44,065 nucleotides of DNA, taken from NCBI GenBank assembly GCA_947488615.1, contig CANKZU010000022.1:1-44065 (forward strand), written 5' to 3'. Of this stretch, positions 19,206-26,824 are shown piece after piece. Within the stretch, counting starts at the first letter, position 1. Every line of letters starts with the position of its first letter. The notes under the pieces are model-generated. The model was not told the DNA's origin and did no database searches. It saw nothing but the letters and a program-made list of their open reading frames with translations. A program made the position numbers and the translations under genes. The DNA is from an uncultured Aurantimonas sp. (lineage in GTDB: Bacteria; Pseudomonadota; Alphaproteobacteria; Rhizobiales; Rhizobiaceae).

Positions 19206-19808
19206 TCAATCCTTCTTCTTGCCGTCGAGGGCCTCAATGCGCTTTTGCATCTCGGCAAGTTGCTGGCGCATCGCTTTCAGGTCCTCCTGGCCAGACGCCG
19301 CGTCGCTGTCCGCGCCGGGCGCGGGCTCGTCCTTCCCGGCCTCGTTCAAGGCCCCCGCGACGAACGGATTGAACACCGCCATGGCCTTTCGGAACATCTC
19401 GGTGTTGCGGACGACCTGCGCCTCCATCATCTTGATTGGCGACTGGGCCATGGGCCCGGCCATCTTGTCGCGAAACCCCTCCTGTTCCCGCGTGAAGGCG
19501 CTCATCGTCTGTTCCAGATAGCCGGGGATGACCATCTGCATCTGGTCGCCATAAAACCGGATGAGTTGGCGCAGGAAGGCGATCGGCATCAAATTCTGCC
19601 CGCCCTTGTTCTCCTGCTCGAAGATGATCTGCGTCAGCACCGAATGGGTGATGTCCTCGCCGGACTTGGCGTCCTGGACGACGAATTCCTCGTTGCTCTT
19701 GACCATCGCGGCCAGGTTTTCCAGCGTCACATAGGTGCTGGTCCCGGTATTATAGAGCCGACGGTTGGCGTATTTCTTGATGACCGTAACGTCCGAATTC
19801 TTGGCCAT
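19206..19808 (-). CDS. phaR: Polyhydroxyalkanoate synthesis repressor PhaR
   Basis: 200-residue regulator that senses PHB granules and controls phasin and PHB genes. The N-terminal DNA-binding domain VIKKYANRRLYNTGTSTYVTLENLAAMVK (about 9-37) and the adjoining PHB-accumulation domain (EEFVVQDAKSGEDITHSVLTQIIFEQE, FLRQLIRFYGDQMQMVIPGYLEQTM) are both present. The C-terminal quarter is Asp/Glu/Ala rich and ends in a predicted coiled coil (LKAMRQQLAEMQKRIEAL). It is divergent from phaA-phaB with 328 bases between, an arrangement in which PhaR could control both itself and the biosynthesis genes. The phasin and polymerase genes are not in the window. Confidence 0.95.
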   Translation of the reverse strand: MAKNSDVTVIKKYANRRLYNTGTSTYVTLENLAAMVKSNEEFVVQDAKSGEDITHSVLTQIIFEQENKGGQNLMPIAFLRQLIRFYGDQMQMVIPGYLEQTMSAFTREQEGFRDKMAGPMAQSPIKMMEAQVVRNTEMFRKAMAVFNPFVAGALNEAGKDEPAPGADSDAASGQEDLKAMRQQLAEMQKRIEALDGKKKD

Positions 19809-20136
19809 GCCTCACCCCTTGTCCACAATACCGTCGGCGCGCCGGCGTCGCTTTGTGCGACTGCTTCGTTGCGCCGCATAAATGATAGGCACAAAACCGG
19901 GCGCTTTCCAAACCTTTCGGCCATTGGCAGGGTGGAGTAGCCGGTTTTCGGCCACCCACGGTAAATGCATGGCGTCAATTCTTCCGCCGGCGGCACCCGG
20001 CGCCCGGAAGGGCGTTTGACAGCAGCGAACCGCCTCTGCGACAAAAGTGAGACAAGCTATGGCGGGTGCCCTATCTGCCATTTCAACCAAAAGCACCGGA
20101 TTCGGCACGGCGCTCATTTCCAGGGAAGGACATGCC
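19809..20136. promoter_or_regulatory. Divergent phaR-phaA control region
   Basis: No gene is seen. A perfect TTGACA lies at 20016-20021 and could serve phaA, although the -10 around 20039-20045 is poor. Near phaR the sequence TTGTGCGACTGCTTCGTTGCG (about 19853-19873) is rich in TGC/GCA half-sites, and TTGTGC is answered by GCACAA about 30 bases on. PhaR proteins are reported to bind TGC-rich sites, so an operator here is plausible but unproven. Confidence 0.35.
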
Positions 20137-21321
20137 ATGAATAACGGACAATCGGTCGTCATCGTCGGGGCCGCGCGCACTCCGGTCGGCTCGTTCAACG
20201 GCGCCTTCGCGACCGTGCCCGCCCATGAACTGGGCGCCGCCGTGATCCGCGAGGCCCTCTCGCGGGCCAAGGTCGACGCGGGCGAGGTCGACGAGGTGAT
20301 CATGGGCCAGATCCTGACCGCCGGCGAGGGTCAGAATCCGGCGCGGCAGGCGGCGATGCTGGCGGGTTGCCCGAAGGAAACCACCGCCTGGGCATTGAAC
20401 CAGCTTTGCGGCTCGGGTCTGCGCACCGTCGCCATCGGCATGCAGCAGATTGCCTGTGGCGACGCCAATGTAATCGTCGCCGGCGGTCAGGAATCGATGT
20501 CGATGGCGCCGCACGCCGCGCATCTGCGCTCCGGCCAGAAGATGGGCGATCTCAAGCTGATCGACACCATGCTGAAGGACGGGCTGCTCGATGCCTTCAA
20601 TGGCTATCACATGGGCACCACCGCCGAGAACGTCTCGCGCCAGTGGCAGATCACCCGCGAGATGCAGGACGAATTCGCGGTGAAATCGCAGAACAAGGCC
20701 GAGGCCGCGCAAAAGGCCGGACGGTTCAAGGACGAGATCGCGCCCTTCACGGTCAAGGGCCGCAAGGGCGACACCATCGTCGAGGACGACGAGTACATCA
20801 AGCATGGCACGACGCTCGACAAGGTGCAGAAGCTGCGCCCCGCCTTCGACAAGGAAGGCTCGGTCACGGCGGCCAACGCCTCCGGCATCAATGACGGCGC
20901 CGCGGTGACGGTGCTGATGAGCGAGGCCGAGGCCGAGCGGCGCGGCCTGACCCCGCTGGTGCGCATCGTCTCCTGGGCGACCGCCGGCGTCGACCCGTCG
21001 ATCATGGGCACCGGCCCGATCCCGGCCTCGCGCAGGGCACTGGAGAAGGCCGGCTGGAGCGTCGAGGATCTCGATCTCGTCGAGGCCAATGAGGCCTTCG
21101 CGGCGCAGGCCTGCGCGGTCAACAAGGATCTCGGCTGGAACCCGGACATCGTCAACGTCAACGGCGGAGCGATCGCCATCGGCCATCCGATCGGCGCCTC
21201 GGGCAACCGGGTCCTCAACACGCTGATCCACGAGATGGTCCGCCGCGAGGCGAAGAAGGGCCTCGCCACGCTCTGCATCGGCGGCGGCATGGGCGTCGCC
21301 ATGTGCTTCGAGCGGATGTAG
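20137..21321 (+). CDS. phaA: Acetyl-CoA acetyltransferase (beta-ketothiolase)
   Basis: Condenses two acetyl-CoA to acetoacetyl-CoA, the first step of polyhydroxybutyrate synthesis. 394 residues, the standard thiolase length. The acylated cysteine is C91 (NQLCGSGLRTV); the second active-site block GGAIAIGHPIGASG and the C-terminal catalytic cysteine in TLCIGGGMG are intact. ATG at 20137 has GGGAAGGA six bases upstream and starts the family N-terminus (VVIVGAARTPVGSFNGAF); the frame stays open to 20047 without recognisable sequence. phaB follows after 80 bases. Confidence 0.97.
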   Translation: MNNGQSVVIVGAARTPVGSFNGAFATVPAHELGAAVIREALSRAKVDAGEVDEVIMGQILTAGEGQNPARQAAMLAGCPKETTAWALNQLCGSGLRTVAIGMQQIACGDANVIVAGGQESMSMAPHAAHLRSGQKMGDLKLIDTMLKDGLLDAFNGYHMGTTAENVSRQWQITREMQDEFAVKSQNKAEAAQKAGRFKDEIAPFTVKGRKGDTIVEDDEYIKHGTTLDKVQKLRPAFDKEGSVTAANASGINDGAAVTVLMSEAEAERRGLTPLVRIVSWATAGVDPSIMGTGPIPASRRALEKAGWSVEDLDLVEANEAFAAQACAVNKDLGWNPDIVNVNGGAIAIGHPIGASGNRVLNTLIHEMVRREAKKGLATLCIGGGMGVAMCFERM

Positions 21322-21401
21322 GACGACGAGAGCGAAAGCCGACGGGCGGATGGAGGTCCGCCCGTTTGATGCCGGCATGAACACGCAATGGGAGGAAACA
21401 C

Positions 21402-22127
21402 ATGGGTAAAGTAGCAATCGTGACGGGAGGCTCGCGCGGCATCGGCGCGGCCATCTCCAAGGCTTTGAAGGCGGCCGGTCATACGGTGGTCGCCACCTAT
21501 GCCGGCAATGACGAGAAGGCGAACGCCTTCAAGGACGACACCGGCATCCCGGTCTATAAATGGGACGTGTCGTCCTTCGAGGCGTGCTCCGAGGGGATCG
21601 CCAAGGTCGAGGCCGAACACGGTCCGGTCGATATCCTGGTCAACAACGCCGGCATCACCAAAGACGCCATGTTTCACAAGATGACGCCGGAGCATTGGCA
21701 GGCGGTCATCGGCACCAATCTCTCCGGCCTGTTCAACATGACCCGCCCGGTCTGGGAGGGTATGCGCGAGCGCAATTTCGGCCGGATCATCAACATCTCG
21801 TCGATCAACGGCCAGAAGGGCCAGACCGGCCAGGCCAACTACTCCGCCGCCAAGGCCGGCGACCTCGGCTTTACCAAGGCGCTGGCGCTGGAGGGCGCCA
21901 AGAAGGGCATTACGGTCAACGCGATCTGTCCCGGCTACATCAACACCGACATGATGGCGACGATCTCCGACGACGTCATGCAAAAGCACATCCTGCCGCA
22001 GATTCCGGTCGGCCGGCTGGGCGAGGCCGATGAAATCGCCCGCTGCGTGGTGTTCCTCGCCTCCGACGATGCCGGTTTCATCACCGGCTCGACGCTGTCG
22101 GCCAATGGCGGCCAGTACATGGATTGA
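21402..22127 (+). CDS. phaB: Acetoacetyl-CoA reductase
   Basis: NADPH-dependent short-chain dehydrogenase making (R)-3-hydroxybutyryl-CoA, the PHB monomer. 241 residues. Nucleotide-binding TGGSRGIG is at 8-15, NNAG near 81-84, catalytic serine in INISSINGQKG (near 134) and YSAAK with Y147 and K151. The ending SANGGQYMD is the PhaB/FabG C-terminus. A strong GGGAGG Shine-Dalgarno precedes the ATG. Placement behind phaA, and sequence such as GITKDAMFHKM, favour PhaB over FabG. It ends in a hairpin shared with the convergent thuB gene. Confidence 0.96.
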   Translation: MGKVAIVTGGSRGIGAAISKALKAAGHTVVATYAGNDEKANAFKDDTGIPVYKWDVSSFEACSEGIAKVEAEHGPVDILVNNAGITKDAMFHKMTPEHWQAVIGTNLSGLFNMTRPVWEGMRERNFGRIINISSINGQKGQTGQANYSAAKAGDLGFTKALALEGAKKGITVNAICPGYINTDMMATISDDVMQKHILPQIPVGRLGEADEIARCVVFLASDDAGFITGSTLSANGGQYMD

Positions 22128-22135
22128 GTTCGGTC

Positions 22136-22163
22136 TGGGGCGGCCGGTCATCGCGCCGCCCCA
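22136..22163. terminator. GC hairpin between convergent phaB and thuB
   Basis: GGGGCGGC (22137-22144) and GCCGCCCC (22155-22162) with a ten-base loop and a flanking T-A pair. It lacks a T-run, so termination may be partial or factor-assisted. Confidence 0.45.
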
Positions 22164-22170
22164 CTCCCCG

Positions 22171-23262
22171 TCAGCCGACAGGCAGCATCCGCCGCTCCGC
22201 ATCCGACACGAAGCAGAGATCGAGCAGCTTCTGGACCTCGGCGGCATGACGGAAATCCGGCTCGCCATTGACCCCCGATAGCAACGCGATGACGAACCGA
22301 TCGGCGTTGCGCGGCGTCGGCGGGCATTCGAGCGGTTTCCAGGTCTGGGTCTCGATGTCCGACCCGAGACAGACACGCAGCATCGAATCGGTCTGGTTCG
22401 CCCAGATCTTCAGGGCGCCCTTGTCGCCGTGGATGGTCAGATCGAGATCGTTGGCCCGGCCGGTGGCGTAGCGGCTCATATGGACGACGCCGAGCGCGCC
22501 GTTCGAAAACTCCACCGTCATGGCGCAGGAATCGTTGGCATCGAGCTTGTAGGCGCCGATGGCCCCACCCTCGGCCTTGTCGAAGGTCTTGAGCCGTGCC
22601 TGCAGAGCGACGATGTCGAGGCCGGTGCCATAGGTGGCGAAGTCGAGAATGTGAATGCCGATGTCGCCGAGCACGCCCTTCGAACCATGCGCCGTCGACA
22701 GGCGCCACAGCCATCGCTCGTCGATGCGCCAATCGCCCCAATGCTGGCCGGTCAGCCAGCTCTGCAGATAACTCGCCTCGACGTGGCGCACCGTGCCGAT
22801 TTCGCCCGCTTCGATCATCCGCCGCGCCATCTGGATGCCGTGGGCGTTGCGGTAGGTGAGGTTGACCATGTTGATCAACCCCGCCCGCTCGGCCGCCTCG
22901 GCCATCTCGAAGGCATCGTCAGCGTCGACGGCCAGCGGCTTTTCGCAGAAGACTGCCTTGCCGGCGGCCAAAATCTCCAGCGTCGTCGGCTTGTGGACGT
23001 TGTCGGGCGTCGAGTTCACGACGGCGTCGACCTCGCCCCATTGGAGCGCGGCGCCAAGGCTGTCGAAGGACTTTGGAATGCCGTGCATATCGGCGAAGGC
23101 GCGGGCCCGTTCGCCATTGGTGTCGCAGGCCGCAACGATCCGGCAACCGGGAATTGACAGGAAATGCTCGGCATGGCGGTGCGAGATGCCACCGGTGCCG
23201 AGGATCATGATGCGCTTTTCGCCGGCAGCGGCCCCAGACGCGCCGTCTTGCCCGGTGCTCAT
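22171..23262 (-). CDS. thuB: Gfo/Idh/MocA oxidoreductase, ThuB-type
   Basis: 363-residue NAD(P)-dependent sugar dehydrogenase. The Rossmann motif is KRIMILGTGGISHRHAEHF (about 16-35); EKPLAVDADDAFEMAEAAE (about 112-130) carries the family's EKP lysine, and DIGIHILDF (about 199-207) the conserved aspartate and histidine. The start overlaps the thuA stop by four bases. In Sinorhizobium, ThuA and ThuB together catabolise trehalose and related disaccharides through a 3-keto intermediate. Pairing with a clear ThuA makes ThuB the best label, although the substrate was not tested here. Downstream it converges with phaB. Confidence 0.82.
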   Translation of the reverse strand: MSTGQDGASGAAAGEKRIMILGTGGISHRHAEHFLSIPGCRIVAACDTNGERARAFADMHGIPKSFDSLGAALQWGEVDAVVNSTPDNVHKPTTLEILAAGKAVFCEKPLAVDADDAFEMAEAAERAGLINMVNLTYRNAHGIQMARRMIEAGEIGTVRHVEASYLQSWLTGQHWGDWRIDERWLWRLSTAHGSKGVLGDIGIHILDFATYGTGLDIVALQARLKTFDKAEGGAIGAYKLDANDSCAMTVEFSNGALGVVHMSRYATGRANDLDLTIHGDKGALKIWANQTDSMLRVCLGSDIETQTWKPLECPPTPRNADRFVIALLSGVNGEPDFRHAAEVQKLLDLCFVSDAERRMLPVG

Positions 23263-24044
23263 CGGTATCCGGCCTCACCGGCCTTGTGCAGCCGCGGCCC
23301 CTTGACCTCGAGTGTCTCCGGCGCCTTGTCGGCCGGCACGTTCGGCGCCGCCGCGACATCCTTCCAGGCGGGCACCGGATTGTAGGCCCAGCGCACGGCA
23401 TTCTGGATGACTGTCTGGATGTCGGCGTTGTGATAGATCGGGTAGGTCTCGTGGCCGGGCCGGAAATAGAAGATCTTCCCCGCCCCGCGCTGATAGGTCA
23501 GGCCGGAGCGGAACACCTCGCCGCCCTCGAACCAGGAGATGAACACCGTCTCCATCGGTTCGGGCACCAGGAACGGCTCGCCGTACATTTCCGCGTTCGT
23601 TAGTTCGATCGCCGGGCCCACCCCTTGCACGATCGGGTGCGAGCGATTCACTGCCCACAGCCGCTCCCGTTCGCCCGCCTCGCGCCAGCGCAGCGAACAG
23701 GGCGTACCCATCAGCCGCTTGAACACCTTGGCGAAATGGCCCGAGTGGAGAACGATCAGGCCCATGCCCTCGTGCACGCGGGCGGCAACGCGGTCGGCGA
23801 CGTCGTCCGAGACCTGGCCATGCGCCTTGTGTCCCCACCAGACGAGCACGTCGGTTTCATCGAGGCAGGCCTGCGGCAGACCATGTTCCGGCTCGTCGAG
23901 GGTCGCGGTCGAGACCGCGAGATCCTGCCCGGTCGACAGGAATGCGGCGATGGTGCCGTGGATTCCGTCCGGATAGATCTCCTTGACGACCGGGTTTTCC
24001 CGTTCGTGGATGAACTCGTTCCACACCACGGTCCGGATCGTCAT
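23259..24044 (-). CDS. thuA: Trehalose utilisation protein ThuA
   Basis: 261-residue member of the ThuA family, a class I amidotransferase-like fold. Blocks shared with rhizobial ThuA as I remember it are WNEFIHERENPVVKEIYPDG, DVLVWWGHKAHGQV, GMGLIVLHSGHFAKVFKRLMGT and GAGKIFYFRPGHETYPIYH. ThuA acts with ThuB in oxidation of trehalose and sucrose-type sugars in the cytoplasm. The ATG at 24044 has a GGAGG Shine-Dalgarno. It lies 74 bases behind treY on the same strand, so it may be read as the end of the treZ-malQ-treY transcript or from its own promoter; the palindrome GATATCGATATC sits in that gap. An unrelated extension of about 30 residues (from ADKAPETLEVKG) ends the protein. Confidence 0.9.
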   Translation of the reverse strand: MTIRTVVWNEFIHERENPVVKEIYPDGIHGTIAAFLSTGQDLAVSTATLDEPEHGLPQACLDETDVLVWWGHKAHGQVSDDVADRVAARVHEGMGLIVLHSGHFAKVFKRLMGTPCSLRWREAGERERLWAVNRSHPIVQGVGPAIELTNAEMYGEPFLVPEPMETVFISWFEGGEVFRSGLTYQRGAGKIFYFRPGHETYPIYHNADIQTVIQNAVRWAYNPVPAWKDVAAAPNVPADKAPETLEVKGPRLHKAGEAGYR

Positions 24045-24059
24045 GGCTTCCTCCGCTCA

Positions 24060-24071
24060 GATATCGATATC
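24060..24071. promoter_or_regulatory. Palindrome GATATCGATATC ahead of thuA
   Basis: Perfect 12-base palindrome in the 74-base treY-thuA gap, 16 bases before the thuA start. It could be an operator for a local regulator, or chance; no second copy was seen. Confidence 0.2.
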
Positions 24072-24118
24072 CACCCGCTTAAAACGCGTCCATTGAGGCA
24101 GGCGGCACCACCCTCTCG

Positions 24119-26824
24119 TCAGTTCACCTCGAGAAGTGCGAAGGGCAGCTTGGCCAAAATCGCGTCGAGCGCAAGGTCGCCGGATGCCTCGACGGTCTCG
24201 TCTGAGAGGATGTTGCGCCAGGATCGAGCGGCCAGCGCCTCCGGCAGGCTGATCCGCGTGTCGCCCCAGCGCTCGGCCTGAACGTCGATGGCCTCGCGCC
24301 CGTCGAGAAGCGTCAGGCAAAGCCGCGGCGCCACGGCAATCGCCGCGCCGCCGGTCTTGTTGGTCCGCGCGAAGGCGACGAGGTGCCGCGCCATGTCGCC
24401 CTCGACCGCCAGCGGCACATAGCTGCCGGTGGTGAACAGTGTCGGCGACCGGCCCCGCATCGCCAACCCTTCGGCCGTCAGCATCGCCTTGATGCGGCCC
24501 GTGCGCCAATCGGCCAAGGCCTCCTCGAACGTCACGCCACCGGCAATCGCCTCGCTGCGCGCCGAAAAATCGACGTCCCGCCGGTTGTCCGGATCGACGA
24601 GGGAGAAATCATAGAATTCCGTGCCCTGATAGATGTCGGGAACACCGGGGGCGGCGAGCTTGATCACCGTCTGCGATAGCGATGTCAGGGCTCCGGCGGC
24701 GACGAAGGGCTGCGCCGCCGCCCAGAAGTCGGCAAGGAATGTGCCTGACTTCTCCGGATCGAGCGCCGCGTCGACGAAGTCGCGCAGCGCGCTCTCGTAG
24801 AGCTCGGCGGGGGATGTCCAGCTGGTCCAGCGCTTGGCCTCGCGTACGGCCTTTTCCGCGTAGGCCGCCAGACGACCGGCGATCGCCTCCCTCTGCGCCC
24901 CGTCGGTGGGGTCGAAATCGGCGGGCAATACGCCGAGCAGCGATTGATAGAGCCCCCATTCGGTGGCCGGTTCCGGCGCCTCGAAGCCAGCGCCGATATC
25001 CTTGCGCCACGGCGCCATCCGTTCGGCGAACTCCGTGATGAGATCGCGCCAATGCTCCGGCGCCTCGGACAAGGCGTAAAGGCGGGCGCGGGCATCCTCG
25101 CCGCGCTTGGTGTCGTGGGTCGAGGTGGCGAGCTGGCCTTCGGGCTGGTCCTCGACCCGGATTTGCATCGCCGCATGGAACGCTTCCAGATCGGCGCCGT
25201 AATGATCCGGCTCGCCGCCCACCTCGTTGAGGGCGATCAGGCGATTATAGCGGTAGAACGCGGTATCCTCGACGGCCTTGGCCATGACCGCGCCGGTGGT
25301 CTGTTGGAACCGGCGTGTAAAGTCCAGCGAAGCGGCGACATCGGCGCCGTCCTCGAAATCCAGCTTGAGCAGGCGTCCGATGAACTGGATCGGCTCATCG
25401 GCCTCGACCTCGCGCCAGGTCATGGCAAGGTCGACGGCATCGTCGATGATCGCGATATCGCGCTGCGGCACGCCGTCCACCGAGACATAGGTGCGGTAGA
25501 CCGGCAGCGCGGTCGCGACCTCGACGATCGCTCGCGCGATAGTGTCCTGTCCCAGATCACGCGTGGCGAGTCCCCGTCCCGCCACGGCCAGGGCAAGACC
25601 GGTCAGGTGCGACAGTTCGCCGGCGAGGTTACGCTGGAAGATCGAGCGCTTCTGCCGGGTGATCATGCCCCGCAAATCCTCGTCCTCGCCGAGGAAATCG
25701 TGATAGGCCGCCGTCATCGCCTCTTCCTGCCCGGCATCGACGAACAGGCCTGACAGGGCGGTGATGAATTCGTAGCCGGTGGTCCCCTCGATCTCCCACG
25801 ATCGGCGCAGCCGCTCGGAGCCGGTCAGGATTTTCTCGACATGGATCGTCGGCGAGCGGCGAACCGAATGGAACGCCTGCTTCAGCTGTTCGAGATAGCC
25901 CTTCGGGTCGGCCAGACCATCAACGTGATCGATCCGGATTCCGTCCAGCCGGCGCTCGCGGGCGAGCCGGATGACCAATTGATGGGATTCGCGGAAGACC
26001 CGCCGCGATTCCTGCCGGACGCCGATCAGGTCGGCGATCTCAAAAAACCGCCGATAGGTGAGTTTCTCGCGGGCCGTCCGCCACCAGGCGAGCCGCCAGG
26101 CCTGCGCTTCATGCAGATCGTGCAGGGCGTGTTGGTCGCCATTGATCGTCTCGAGCGCTCGGTCGAGGGCGTTGCTGAAGTCCTTCTCCGTCAAATGCTC
26201 CGAAAAGCGCTCCGCCAGTTCCTCCGCCTCGGCCGGCGTCGAGACCGAAAAGCGCCGCACCATCCGGTCCTTTTCCGAGTGGTCCATCAAGCCGAAGACA
26301 TGGCCGTAGGTTCTGGGATCGATCGGCAGTCCATAGCCAGAGGCATCAAAGCGCAGCTGAGCGTTCGCCGCGTCGAGCTCGACCGAAAGATCGCCCTCGG
26401 CCAGTGCCTCGCCGTACGGCTTGCCGAGCACCGGGACGAGGATCTTTTCCGCTTCCCAGGAAATGTCGAAGGTCTGGGCGTAGCGGCTTTCGGCGCCCCA
26501 GCGCAAAACGTCTTCCCACCAATGGTTCTTCGGCGAGACTCCCATGTGGTTGGGAACGAAATCGACGATCAGCGCGAGATCCGAAGCGACCAGGGCATCG
26601 CTCATGGCGGTGAAGCCGCTCAGTCCGCCGAGATCGTCCTCGAAGGCGTTGTAATCGGTGACGTCGTAGCCGTGCGTCGAGCCGGGAGAAGCCGCGAAGA
26701 TCGGCGAGGCATAGAGATGGCTGACGCCGAGCCGCGCCAAGTAGGGCGCGAGCTGCCCGGCCGTTTCGAACGTCGTGCCCTCGCGAAATTGCAGGCGGTA
26801 GGTGGCAACGAGAGGGCGGCTCAT
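24119..26824 (-). CDS. treY: Malto-oligosyltrehalose synthase TreY
   Basis: GH13 enzyme that converts the reducing-end maltose of an alpha-1,4-glucan into a trehalose-type linkage. The 901-residue chain begins with TYRLQFREGTTFETAGQL and YASPIFAASPGSTHGYDVTDY (GH13 region I follows as VDFVPNHMG). Catalytic residues are the nucleophile D299 (GIRIDHVDGL), acid E330 (HVEKILTGSE) and D571 (TSTHDTKRGED). Its product is cleaved by TreZ, encoded two genes upstream. The ATG overlaps the malQ stop by four bases. Length is slightly above the 700-850 of many TreY proteins. Confidence 0.96.
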   Translation of the reverse strand: MSRPLVATYRLQFREGTTFETAGQLAPYLARLGVSHLYASPIFAASPGSTHGYDVTDYNAFEDDLGGLSGFTAMSDALVASDLALIVDFVPNHMGVSPKNHWWEDVLRWGAESRYAQTFDISWEAEKILVPVLGKPYGEALAEGDLSVELDAANAQLRFDASGYGLPIDPRTYGHVFGLMDHSEKDRMVRRFSVSTPAEAEELAERFSEHLTEKDFSNALDRALETINGDQHALHDLHEAQAWRLAWWRTAREKLTYRRFFEIADLIGVRQESRRVFRESHQLVIRLARERRLDGIRIDHVDGLADPKGYLEQLKQAFHSVRRSPTIHVEKILTGSERLRRSWEIEGTTGYEFITALSGLFVDAGQEEAMTAAYHDFLGEDEDLRGMITRQKRSIFQRNLAGELSHLTGLALAVAGRGLATRDLGQDTIARAIVEVATALPVYRTYVSVDGVPQRDIAIIDDAVDLAMTWREVEADEPIQFIGRLLKLDFEDGADVAASLDFTRRFQQTTGAVMAKAVEDTAFYRYNRLIALNEVGGEPDHYGADLEAFHAAMQIRVEDQPEGQLATSTHDTKRGEDARARLYALSEAPEHWRDLITEFAERMAPWRKDIGAGFEAPEPATEWGLYQSLLGVLPADFDPTDGAQREAIAGRLAAYAEKAVREAKRWTSWTSPAELYESALRDFVDAALDPEKSGTFLADFWAAAQPFVAAGALTSLSQTVIKLAAPGVPDIYQGTEFYDFSLVDPDNRRDVDFSARSEAIAGGVTFEEALADWRTGRIKAMLTAEGLAMRGRSPTLFTTGSYVPLAVEGDMARHLVAFARTNKTGGAAIAVAPRLCLTLLDGREAIDVQAERWGDTRISLPEALAARSWRNILSDETVEASGDLALDAILAKLPFALLEVN

